A DNA stretch of 64,000 nt from Paraflavitalea soli (GTDB lineage: Bacteria; Bacteroidota; Bacteroidia; Chitinophagales; Chitinophagaceae). Each line of letters begins with the position of its first letter. Within the stretch, counting starts at the first letter, position 1. Positions 35,445-43,593 of the stretch are shown piece by piece. The stretch spans positions 7,072,546 through 7,136,545 of the forward strand of contig NZ_CP032157.1 in assembly GCF_003555545.1 (NCBI RefSeq), written 5' to 3'. The notes beneath the pieces are model-generated. The model did no database searches. It was not told the origin of the DNA and saw only the letters and a list, made by a program, of their open reading frames with translations. The translations under genes were made by a program, and so were the position numbers.

Positions 35445-36221
35445 ATGGATCTGAGAGAGCTTAAAGAGGTTTCCCAAATAAACAGGCATCCCTGGGAGTG
35501 GGCAAGATTCGAAGTGGCTTGTAAGCTGTTGCGGAAATACCTTAGCGGTAACAATACCTTTATTGACATTGGCTGTGGGGATGTCTTTTTTACGAAAGAG
35601 TTGTACAAAAGATATCCGCAATCCTCGTTTTTTGCTGTAGATATTGAGTTTACAGATGAACAGATTGCGGGGTTTAAGGAAGAATTTAATGATAAGCCTA
35701 TACAGGTCTATAGAACGTTGGATGATCTGAATGTTCAGTTCAAAGGAAAGGCGACGCAGTTATTTCTGATGGATGTGATTGAGCATATTGAACACGATAT
35801 AGACTTTTTGCAAATGGTAGCCAAGCAGCCATTTGTTGATGACAACACGTTGTTGTTTATTACTGTTCCTGCCTTTCAGAAGCTTTTCTGTACACATGAC
35901 ATTTTTCTTGGACATTACCGGCGGTATCACACGGCTATGCTGAAAGATCATGTACGCCGCGGAGGATGGGAGCCCCTGCAAACAGGCTATTTCTTCTCCT
36001 CATTACTGGTCCCACGGGTTATTCAAAAATTAAAAGAAGGAAATCCGCAGAGTGCCATGGGGAAAGCAACCGGATTGGTAGAATGGAAGGGAAGCAAGAC
36101 CAAGACGGATCTGATCAAGAATGTATTGCTGACAGATTTCACTATCACCAACGGTCTCAAAAAGCTGGGATTAAGCTTGCCCGGGTTATCAAATTACGTA
36201 ATATGCCGAAGATCTCGATAG
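35445..36221 (+). CDS. Class I SAM-dependent methyltransferase
   Basis: A 258-residue methyltransferase. Motif I is NTFIDIGCGDVFFTKELYKR (about 36-55), followed by FFAVDIEF and QLFLMDVIEHIEHDIDFL. A methyltransferase-11-like fold is likely. It overlaps the following glycosyltransferase by 19 bases in another frame. It may act on the same lipid or sugar as that enzyme. The 282-base region upstream (35163-35444) holds no gene and no exact promoter match. Confidence 0.85.
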   Translation: MDLRELKEVSQINRHPWEWARFEVACKLLRKYLSGNNTFIDIGCGDVFFTKELYKRYPQSSFFAVDIEFTDEQIAGFKEEFNDKPIQVYRTLDDLNVQFKGKATQLFLMDVIEHIEHDIDFLQMVAKQPFVDDNTLLFITVPAFQKLFCTHDIFLGHYRRYHTAMLKDHVRRGGWEPLQTGYFFSSLLVPRVIQKLKEGNPQSAMGKATGLVEWKGSKTKTDLIKNVLLTDFTITNGLKKLGLSLPGLSNYVICRRSR

Positions 36222-36931
36222 TAGTTCCTTGTTATAATGAGTTTAATCGTTTGCCAAAAGAGGTATTCCTGGGGTTTATTAAATTGAACCCGGAAATCTT
36301 ATTTTGCTTTGTAAATGATGGAAGCTCTGACAAGACTGCGGATATGCTGAAGGATTTGCAACAGCAGTACCCTGGCTCAATAGAAGTAGTCGATAATCAA
36401 AAAAATCAAGGGAAAGCCGAAGCAGTCCGTTCCGGCGTATTGCACGTGTTAAATACTACTTCCGTAGATTTTGTATCCTATCTTGATGCTGATCTGGCAA
36501 CGCCCATAGAAGAGATCCTGCGCTTGTATGAAACGCTAAATAGCCGGGAAGGCGTTGAAATGGTGCTCGCCTCAAGGATTAAGCGATTGGGAGCAAACAT
36601 CTCCCGGAAGGGATCACGCCACGTACTGGGTCGTATCTTTGCTACTTCCATATCTTTGCTGTTTGAGATCCCCATATATGACAGCCAGTGTGGTGCAAAA
36701 CTTATTAAAAGGGAGTTGGCAACGAAGATCTTTGCCGAACCCTTACTATCAAAATGGCTTTTTGATGTAGAGCTGGTTGTCAGGGCAAAGCAATGCAGGA
36801 ATAACCGTATTGACCATTTATTCGAAATGCCTTTGAATGAATGGATCGAGAAAGGGGATTCACGCATCAAACTAAAAGATGTCCTTGTTTTCCCTTATCA
36901 TTTGGCCAGGATCAAAAGGCATTATAAATAA
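36203..36931 (+). CDS. Family 2 glycosyltransferase, dolichyl-phosphate glucosyltransferase-like
   Basis: I chose the ATG at 36203 (MPKISIVVPCYNEFNRLPKE), giving 242 residues; the longer frame adds an out-of-frame copy of the upstream gene. The GT-A domain shows CFVNDGSSDKTADMLKDLQQ, VDNQKNQGKAEAVRSGVL and the metal-binding SYLDADLATP (DxD), with SQCGAKLIKR later. The closest general resemblance is to Alg5-like polyprenyl-phosphate glycosyltransferases. It would make a lipid-linked sugar donor used by GT-C enzymes, which fits the GT-C-like protein encoded at 39-41 kb. Confidence 0.87.
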   Translation: MPKISIVVPCYNEFNRLPKEVFLGFIKLNPEILFCFVNDGSSDKTADMLKDLQQQYPGSIEVVDNQKNQGKAEAVRSGVLHVLNTTSVDFVSYLDADLATPIEEILRLYETLNSREGVEMVLASRIKRLGANISRKGSRHVLGRIFATSISLLFEIPIYDSQCGAKLIKRELATKIFAEPLLSKWLFDVELVVRAKQCRNNRIDHLFEMPLNEWIEKGDSRIKLKDVLVFPYHLARIKRHYK

Positions 36932-36954
36932 ACAAGGCATCCGGCAAAGCTAAC

Positions 36955-37866
36955 TTAGGCCTTCTTCAGGTATAATCTTATAATTCCCCCCTTACCAAAT
37001 GCTGTTGCCACCAGTTCGAGAATGATAGCTACCGGCAATAGTACCAGTATCTTTAATAGCAAAGAAAAGGTTCTTTTATTCTTCAGTTCAAAAATGAGGT
37101 TACGGCGATAACCGAATAGTTTTAGTAAACTATCCAACATGCCTAAAATACCCAGGTGAAAGGACAGGAAGCTTTTTTTTACCGGTATAAAGTTGAGCTC
37201 CCTTGCAAATGATTCCAGGCGCGCAGGCGTAAAGTGATTTACATGGCGGGGGATATCCAGATGCATCCAGTTTCGTTTTGCTATACCTGACTGCCAGCTT
37301 TTAAAATTGGGAACTTCGAGGATGAAAAGAGCATCTTCTTTTAGATTACCTTTTATTAATTCCTGCAGCAGCGGAGTGGGTACAGAAAGATGTTCAAGTA
37401 CATGAAAAAGGGTTAAAACATCAAAGTTCATATTGAATACATTCCCTGTAGAGTAGAATCCGGAGAAAACATCCAGTTGATAATTCTTCCTGGCATATTC
37501 GGCCCGGTCGGTAGAGGTCTCAATGCATTTTACCATCCATCCGTCTTCTTTGGCAAGGCTTCCAAACTTACCCTTTCCGCTTCCGAAATCAAGAAGGCTG
37601 CCTTTGGTGGGTTTTAATTTGTTTATATTTTTTATAACCCTTTTGTACTCAAAGCTTAGGATCTTATCAAAAATGGAGTTCTTGTTCTCAACCACCTTGT
37701 ACACTTCATCGCTATAAAGTTCGTCCGTATTGACCTCTTTCTTTATAAAGGTATAGTAGTGATCGCAACGGTCGCAGGAAACAAGGTCTGCATCATAGGC
37801 AGGGACTATCTGGTTATAAAGTATGGTATGCTTTTGCTCTCCGCACAGTGGGCATGAAGTGTTCAT
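36955..37866 (-). CDS. Zinc-ribbon class I methyltransferase
   Basis: A 303-residue protein. The N-terminal CPLCGEQKH with CDRCDHY (about residues 5-35) looks like a zinc ribbon. The methyltransferase domain has SLLDFGSGKGKFGSLAKEDG as motif I and DVLTLFHVLEHLSVPTPLLQ. Two hydrophobic segments near the C-terminus (about 245-260 and 270-290) may tether it to the membrane. This architecture is common among sugar methyltransferases of Bacteroidota glycan loci. It is followed on the minus strand by a run of related genes with almost no gaps. Confidence 0.82.
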   Translation of the reverse strand: MNTSCPLCGEQKHTILYNQIVPAYDADLVSCDRCDHYYTFIKKEVNTDELYSDEVYKVVENKNSIFDKILSFEYKRVIKNINKLKPTKGSLLDFGSGKGKFGSLAKEDGWMVKCIETSTDRAEYARKNYQLDVFSGFYSTGNVFNMNFDVLTLFHVLEHLSVPTPLLQELIKGNLKEDALFILEVPNFKSWQSGIAKRNWMHLDIPRHVNHFTPARLESFARELNFIPVKKSFLSFHLGILGMLDSLLKLFGYRRNLIFELKNKRTFSLLLKILVLLPVAIILELVATAFGKGGIIRLYLKKA

Positions 37867-37871
37867 ATATG

Positions 37872-38987
37872 TTAATTTCTTTGAGTAGCTTTAAGGATGC
37901 TGTTCATAAATTGTTGAGCACTTTCCTTCCATTGAAATTCTTTTGCACGAATGATGCCGGATTGCCTTTTTTGGGCGTATAAGACAGGATCATCCAATAA
38001 AGCGTTGATGGCCGATGCAATACTTTTGGGGTCAGAAGGGTCAATATACAGAGCGGCATCTCCACAGACTTCCGGTAATGAAGTACTGTTTGATACTACA
38101 ACCGGGGTACCGGATGCCAATGCCTCAAGCGGAGGAAGGCCGAAGCCTTCTGCAAAAGAAGGAAAGCAGAATAGCTTTGCTTTTGCATAAACCACCTGTA
38201 ATGCCTCATCCGAAATGCCCCCCGTAAATACGATCCTTTCTTTCAGTTGCCGGTCAGCAAGTAATTGAACCAGATCAGGCGCTTTCGAATCTTCTTTACC
38301 CACAATCACAAGGGGTATCTGTTGGTCCTTCAGCAGGTTGAGGGCCCGAAGGAGGTTCTCTATGTTTTTCCTGACATTTAACCGGCCTACATATAGAATA
38401 TAACTATCCGGCAGCCCCAACTGCTTTTGAATATTGGCTACCTGTATTGGATCATGCTGCTCAAGTGGTTTATATCTTTCGTCTACACCTAAAGGAACAA
38501 TGTCGATATTGTCTGCTCTTTTCGTGTATTTATATTTTAGCAAGGTGCTTTTCACGTATAAGGTAGTTGCGATCAGCCGGTCGGCTTTGGGGGCAAGCCA
38601 GGATAAGGGCCAAAAGTACAATCTTTCTTTCCCGGAAAAGAATTGTGGGAAATCCCGGAATAATACATCATGGATGAATGCGATGGAAGGGATGGAAGTT
38701 CTAAAGGAAGGGTAGGTTTGGAATACCATCACCTCTACTTGCTGCTTCCGCATATGGCGGGGCAATACAAATACATTGGATAGTTGGTTAATACCTGCCC
38801 ATACATATTGAACAGTTATGTTTTTCTGTGTGAACGGAAATTCCCTGTCCTTATCCTTTTCATCAAGGAAAATAACCCATTCATGTTCAGGATAAAGCTC
38901 AAAGGCAGCCCGAAGCAGGTTCTGCAATACTGTCCTGGTGCTTACCGGACCATTAAAATACCATTTCGCGTCTATCCCAATTTTCAT
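37872..38987 (-). CDS. Family 4 glycosyltransferase
   Basis: I chose the ATG at 38987 (MKIGIDAKWYFNGPVSTRTV), giving 371 residues. It is a GT-B retaining enzyme: the C-terminal donor domain has YILYVGRLNVRKNIENLLRA, VFTGGISDEAL and the E-x7-E motif in EGFGLPPLEALASGTPVV. It adds one sugar to the growing repeat unit. The start lies five bases from the upstream gene's stop and the end is six bases from the next start, so it belongs to a minus-strand operon of four glycan genes. Confidence 0.92.
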   Translation of the reverse strand: MKIGIDAKWYFNGPVSTRTVLQNLLRAAFELYPEHEWVIFLDEKDKDREFPFTQKNITVQYVWAGINQLSNVFVLPRHMRKQQVEVMVFQTYPSFRTSIPSIAFIHDVLFRDFPQFFSGKERLYFWPLSWLAPKADRLIATTLYVKSTLLKYKYTKRADNIDIVPLGVDERYKPLEQHDPIQVANIQKQLGLPDSYILYVGRLNVRKNIENLLRALNLLKDQQIPLVIVGKEDSKAPDLVQLLADRQLKERIVFTGGISDEALQVVYAKAKLFCFPSFAEGFGLPPLEALASGTPVVVSNSTSLPEVCGDAALYIDPSDPKSIASAINALLDDPVLYAQKRQSGIIRAKEFQWKESAQQFMNSILKATQRN

Positions 38988-38991
38988 GTGT

Positions 38992-41199
38992 TCATTTTTG
39001 GTTTGCCGGTATAGACTGATCAGCCGTACCAACACTGATCGTTTTTTCAACGGGTTGATAATAATACTTGCCGGCTTTATTTTTGATCATAAGTCCCATC
39101 TCATATTTCCCTGCAGGTATGTTATCAAAAAAGGATAATGACTCAAAGCCCGCATCGCTCAGATCCTCTTTCTTAAAATGGCTTGTCACATCCGGCCGTT
39201 GGATAATGTTAGCGGGCGATGTATAAAAGCTGGTATCTGATGAGAGCGCAATAAAAGTGGAATCTCCCTTGTTGTTATTGGTGGCTTCAATAAATGCCCA
39301 GCCATCTGTTGACAGATATTGGGAGCCGTTATTGGCCCTTGTAACGTAATAGGTAATACTTTTTGGGGCGTTTTCAAATGAGGGTTTTATAACCTTCGTA
39401 AAGACTACTCTTTTGGTCATTATTTGCATTACAGAGTCAAGCTTTGCCTTATTCTCAACAGTCAATTGCCCGCTCAAAAGAGATGTTTTTGGGGTTTGTC
39501 CTTTTCTTGAATAGAAATAGAAGTAGTTATTTAACGTGCTTACCTGGCAGGCGCCGGTCTGCACGGCCAATACAAAGTGCTTGAGGTGCGGCGATGTGGA
39601 TATGTATAAGGTCTTTGGATCCAGTTTTCCTTCTTCCAGCCTTGAAGTGAGGGTATCCCTATACCGTTCCATGGATGTATTGTTGGCTCTCGCAACATAA
39701 CCGATATTGATCGGCTTCTTCTTTTTTACAGCGAGGTAACAAAAGTATTGATAGTCCATCGGGGTGAGCTGATGTGATGCAAAAGGAGGATAAAACTCTA
39801 TTTTATCAAACTGGTCAAAAAGAGCGCCCCAGGTCTCATCATCAAGCGGCGTTTTGTATGATCCATAGGATAGATTCCTATAGGTTAAAAGAAATTTGGT
39901 ATCATACAATTGCAGTCCCAATGCTAGCATTAACACCACTACCCTGATCAATAAGGACCAGGTAGTCTTAGCCAATGTAATAATAACTGTAAACAGGATG
40001 AGGTAGTAGGGCAACCAAAAGCACCTGGCGCTTGCACGAAATACTTCTCCCAGTTTAGCTAATTTATCGGGTATGGGTATCTTGAAAAGGACCTTATCAT
40101 TAAAGGAAACAATATGGGTAATTGAAAAGATGCTGATAATCAATACAAGCAGTAGCAAAGGCAACAGCTTTGTATTGGTTGAGCGCAGAAAAAACCTGTT
40201 CTTTAATGGCTGGTCGCTTTTTTTTGTAACGCGTGGTACCAGATAGATCAGTGCAATGGGTAATAAAAGCATTATACCTGCCCCAAGGTACATAAATCCT
40301 TCATACTGGTGCCAGCTTACTTGTTTAAAGGCAGGCAGGAGGGTAGAAAAACCGGTTGCGTTATATAAAGAATTTAAGTTTAAACTATACAGGCCATAAG
40401 CGCCCTGCACTGCAAAGTCTTCCTGATGGGAAAAGGTAACCATGCCGATCAGGTACCAGCAAAAGATAGTGGCTGTAATAGAAGCAGCCGCATATAGGTA
40501 GAAAGATCGCTTTTTTAGGACCTTGTCAAAGAAAGCAAGTTTTAAGGGCAATGCAATATTAAACCCCAATACCATAAACCAGAGGTAGGGATTGATGGAA
40601 GCGGCCAGTAATAACAGTATAAGCTGGTACTTAAGCAGCTGGCGTGGGTTGGTGGACTGGGGGTTGGAGAAATAGAGGTACAAAGAAGCGATGATCAGCC
40701 AATGAGCGCACAATGCCGGATGAAGACCGCGGTAGACAAGGACTGGGTTGGCTGTTAAAAATATAACACCAATAAATATGATATACGGGTGTAGCTTAAA
40801 TAGCTGCAAAAGCCGTATAGTAAAATAAGCTGTAAGCAAGTAGCAGGTAAAAAGCCACAAGCCAAAGTATTGGAAATCGGAAGGCAGTATTGACTTGAAT
40901 AACTTGAAGAAGATCGCAAACAAAGGGATGGAATCGGTAAAACCCACATTAGTCCCTAATGGGTAATAATAACGCGAGATGTTGCCCAGGGGAAATCCCC
41001 AGGGCTCATCCTTGTAAAAGGCCCAGCCGAGATAATGCGTTCCCCAATCATGCATGGCGGTCATTAGCCAACTTATATTCGTAGGTACCAGGGTACCCAG
41101 CCCATAAGTTATATGATGAATAATGATTACAACCAGGAAGGATGCTATCAGCAGCCCTTTCTGGTTCATGAGTGTTGGTCTGGGATTGATTGTATTCAT
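38992..41199 (-). CDS. Large GT-C-like membrane protein (DUF6311-like)
   Basis: A 735-residue protein with about ten membrane segments in the first 450 residues and a soluble C-terminal domain. The external motif HDWGTHYLGWAFYKDEPWGF then YYYPLGTNVGFTDSIPLFAI resembles the DUF6311 group of GT-C-like proteins. The C-terminal part (about 580-730) is beta-rich and looks periplasmic (LSTDGWAFIEATNNN). Such proteins are thought to decorate glycans or lipids at the outer face of the inner membrane, perhaps using a lipid-linked sugar made by the GT2 protein at 36.2 kb. That link is inference. Confidence 0.75.
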   Translation of the reverse strand: MNTINPRPTLMNQKGLLIASFLVVIIIHHITYGLGTLVPTNISWLMTAMHDWGTHYLGWAFYKDEPWGFPLGNISRYYYPLGTNVGFTDSIPLFAIFFKLFKSILPSDFQYFGLWLFTCYLLTAYFTIRLLQLFKLHPYIIFIGVIFLTANPVLVYRGLHPALCAHWLIIASLYLYFSNPQSTNPRQLLKYQLILLLLAASINPYLWFMVLGFNIALPLKLAFFDKVLKKRSFYLYAAASITATIFCWYLIGMVTFSHQEDFAVQGAYGLYSLNLNSLYNATGFSTLLPAFKQVSWHQYEGFMYLGAGIMLLLPIALIYLVPRVTKKSDQPLKNRFFLRSTNTKLLPLLLLVLIISIFSITHIVSFNDKVLFKIPIPDKLAKLGEVFRASARCFWLPYYLILFTVIITLAKTTWSLLIRVVVLMLALGLQLYDTKFLLTYRNLSYGSYKTPLDDETWGALFDQFDKIEFYPPFASHQLTPMDYQYFCYLAVKKKKPINIGYVARANNTSMERYRDTLTSRLEEGKLDPKTLYISTSPHLKHFVLAVQTGACQVSTLNNYFYFYSRKGQTPKTSLLSGQLTVENKAKLDSVMQIMTKRVVFTKVIKPSFENAPKSITYYVTRANNGSQYLSTDGWAFIEATNNNKGDSTFIALSSDTSFYTSPANIIQRPDVTSHFKKEDLSDAGFESLSFFDNIPAGKYEMGLMIKNKAGKYYYQPVEKTISVGTADQSIPANQK

Positions 41200-41236
41200 G
41201 TACTTTTTAAAAGGGGAGTATTACAAGAACTTTATA

Positions 41237-42343
41237 TTACCTGGGCGCGGCAGTAGTTTGCAGGGCTTTGAAAAACACCTGCTCATAATCATCAATTATC
41301 TTCTTCCAGTTATAGCTGGTTTTGATCTTTTCTACATTGCGCTGTTTGTGCTGAGCTAATATTCCGGGATCTGTTTTAATGGTAATGATATGAGCCACTT
41401 GCTCCGGATCAGAAAAATATTGGGCGTCCTTCTGTAAGATAGCCTTGTTAAAAGTATTGTCATGAGCGGCAATATTGCATTCGCAGGCCATCGCTTCCAG
41501 CAGGGATGGGTTTGTGCCTCCTACCGAATGTCCATGAAAGTAAAGGTGCGCATAATGGCGCAGGTTATTGATGATATTGGTATCGTATATGGCGCCGGCA
41601 AACCTTACCTGTGGGTTGCCGTAATTGTCCTTTAGATACTGACCAAATTTATTACCTGGATTGCCTACAACGATCAATGGGTAAGAGTGTTTGGATAGCA
41701 GATACCCTTTGATAATTGTTTCGATGTTGTTCTCAGGCTCCATCCGCGCTATGAGCAGAAAATATTTATTTACATCCACATGGTATTGTTCAATGACTGA
41801 AGGGGAGTAGCTGCCAGGGATCTCAGCGCCATAGGGAATAAATACAGAAGACTTTTGGTATTTGGCTGTTAGGTAGTCCTGTATACCAACAGAATCAGCG
41901 ATCAACAGATCGGCATGTTGGGCTGCCCAATGCTCTGCCCTTTGCAGGAAATGTTGTGTTGGCTTGTTATACTTACTTCGCTTCCATTCGAGCCCATCCA
42001 TATTAACTATGTTAATGCTTTGTTTAGGCCAAAGCCAATGCCAGATGGAGTTGCTGGTATATCCTAATTGCAGGAGAATGTCAAAGTTCCTTTTCCGGGC
42101 ATCACGGATGCAGTTATAATCGTAGATAAACTGACCTGCAGTGCCTATCTTACCTTCCCAGTCTTTGCAGTGAATGATATTGACCTTGCCCCATTGCTTT
42201 TCCTGGTAGGGGTGTTCGCTGGAGTTATAAACAAATACTTCATGGCCTTTTTCAGCCAGTCCGTATGATAAATATTGGGCAAATTGCTCAAACCCTCCGT
42301 ATGCATTGGGAACCCCTCTTGTACCAAGAATACCTACTTTCAT
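41237..42343 (-). CDS. Family 4 glycosyltransferase with DUF1972 N-terminus
   Basis: A 368-residue GT-B enzyme. The N-terminal GILGTRGVPNAYGGFEQFAQ, with the later WHWLWP, is typical of DUF1972 rhamnosyl- or galactosyltransferases that act early in repeat-unit assembly. The donor-site region shows LLIARMEPENNIETIIKGYL and GHSVGGTNPSLLEAMACEC (E-x-E-like site). It starts the minus-strand glycan operon and is divergent from the initiating sugar transferase. Confidence 0.9.
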   Translation of the reverse strand: MKVGILGTRGVPNAYGGFEQFAQYLSYGLAEKGHEVFVYNSSEHPYQEKQWGKVNIIHCKDWEGKIGTAGQFIYDYNCIRDARKRNFDILLQLGYTSNSIWHWLWPKQSINIVNMDGLEWKRSKYNKPTQHFLQRAEHWAAQHADLLIADSVGIQDYLTAKYQKSSVFIPYGAEIPGSYSPSVIEQYHVDVNKYFLLIARMEPENNIETIIKGYLLSKHSYPLIVVGNPGNKFGQYLKDNYGNPQVRFAGAIYDTNIINNLRHYAHLYFHGHSVGGTNPSLLEAMACECNIAAHDNTFNKAILQKDAQYFSDPEQVAHIITIKTDPGILAQHKQRNVEKIKTSYNWKKIIDDYEQVFFKALQTTAAPR

Positions 42344-42798
42344 AATTATTGGAATGACGTTTGACTATAAACTGCGGAAGCTTTGAAAATGAAATGGAAT
42401 GAACCCGAATGATAAATATCTGTTAAATAGAATTGGACGGACAGATACTGCTGGTTGGTATAAGTTTTGCATTTTAAGGTTTAGAATCAAGAATTTGAAG
42501 ACGCGAATGTAGAGAAATGTCTTTGTTTAGCCTTCAACATCCAGTAAATAAGAATATTTGATCAATGGCCAAGGGGCTGAAAAATAAATAAGGGTAAGCA
42601 ACGTTTATTTCTCGCTCAATGTCAGGTAACATGAACATTAATGGTTATTCGATCAGAGGGTCAGAATTTTAACAAATTTGAATGCTGATTGATATTGAGT
42701 ATTGGTAAAATTTGCTTTCTTTGCACCCAGAAAGGCGTAAGTAGAAACAAATTATTATTGAATGGCCTTCCCTCTGGGAAGGAAAAGTACTATTAACG
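42344..42798. other. Divergent intergenic region of the polysaccharide locus
   Basis: About 455 bases, AT-rich, no gene. It contains a promoter for the sugar transferase: TTG at 42695-42697, 18 bases, TTTCTTTG at 42716-42723 followed by CACC. The first base pair differs from the TAnnTTTG consensus. A leader of about 70 bases carries the hairpin listed separately. No clear minus-strand promoter for the DUF1972 gene was seen. Confidence 0.5.
42766..42782 (+). promoter_or_regulatory. Leader hairpin before the initiating sugar transferase
   Basis: A perfect 7-bp stem CCTTCCC/GGGAAGG with a three-base loop ends 16 bases before the ATG. It has no following T run, so it is a candidate translational or mRNA-stability element rather than a terminator. 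Confidence 0.5.
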
Positions 42799-43563
42799 AT
42801 GATGATAACGACCTTTTCCAAAGTCCAGACCTTTGAAAAAAGAGCTGGAATACCTATTGATTCTACCGCCTTAAGAACCTATCTTATTGAGAAGCGTAAC
42901 TACTTCTTCTTCAAGAGATTGTTTGATATTGTACTCTCTTCCCTCATTATAGTTTTCCTCTTAAGCTGGTTATTCCCAATTATAGCATTGCTCATAAAGC
43001 TCGACACTTCAGGGCCTGTATTCTTTATCCAACGCAGGGTAGGCCGTTGGGGAAAAAGCTTTAAATGCCTGAAATTCAGGACCATGGTGGTGAATGACCA
43101 GGCTAATGTAAAGCAAGCTACGGAAAATGATAAGCGTATCACCCGTGTTGGAAATTTCCTGCGTAAATCCAACCTGGATGAGTTTCCCCAGTTCTTCAAT
43201 GTCCTCATGGGGCAAATGAGCATTGTAGGCCCCAGGCCACATATGCATTCCGATTGCAATACCTTTTCGTCTGTTGTTCATAACTATAAGTTCAGAAATA
43301 CAGTTAAACCAGGTATTACGGGCCTGGCACAGGTAAAAGGTTACCGTGGTCCTACCAAGAACTTTGAAAGCATTTTTCATCGTTACCAGTTTGACGCCTT
43401 TTATATCCGCAATGCTAATTTCTGGCTGGATATGAGGATTGTACGTAAGACTGCTGGACAAACCTTCAAAATGATCTTCTCTAAATTCTTCCCTGGTGAC
43501 TTGCAGAACGAAGAAGAAACTACACCCAAAAGGTGGACTGCTTCTTTTAGAAGCTTAAACTGA
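42799..43563 (+). CDS. Initiating undecaprenyl-phosphate sugar transferase
   Basis: A 254-residue bacterial sugar transferase that attaches the first sugar phosphate to undecaprenyl phosphate. It has one membrane segment (about 42-62) and lacks the N-terminal four-helix/CoA-binding-like part of long homologues. The catalytic domain is complete: GPVFFIQRRVGRWGKSFKCL then KFRTM, NLDEFPQFFNVLMGQMSIVG then PRPHM, and KPGITGLAQVKGYRGPT. It is a single gene, divergent from the GT4 operon, with a structured leader. It is the logical first step for the locus. Confidence 0.93.
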   Translation: MMITTFSKVQTFEKRAGIPIDSTALRTYLIEKRNYFFFKRLFDIVLSSLIIVFLLSWLFPIIALLIKLDTSGPVFFIQRRVGRWGKSFKCLKFRTMVVNDQANVKQATENDKRITRVGNFLRKSNLDEFPQFFNVLMGQMSIVGPRPHMHSDCNTFSSVVHNYKFRNTVKPGITGLAQVKGYRGPTKNFESIFHRYQFDAFYIRNANFWLDMRIVRKTAGQTFKMIFSKFFPGDLQNEEETTPKRWTASFRSLN

Positions 43564-43593
43564 TCCGGTTGTTTACCAAGGCCTTATTGGTAC

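Noticed and set aside
35966-36202. Upstream extension of the Alg5-like glycosyltransferase to 35966
   Set aside because: The extra 79 residues are an out-of-frame reading of the preceding methyltransferase; the conserved GT2 start MPKISIVVPCYNE begins at 36203.
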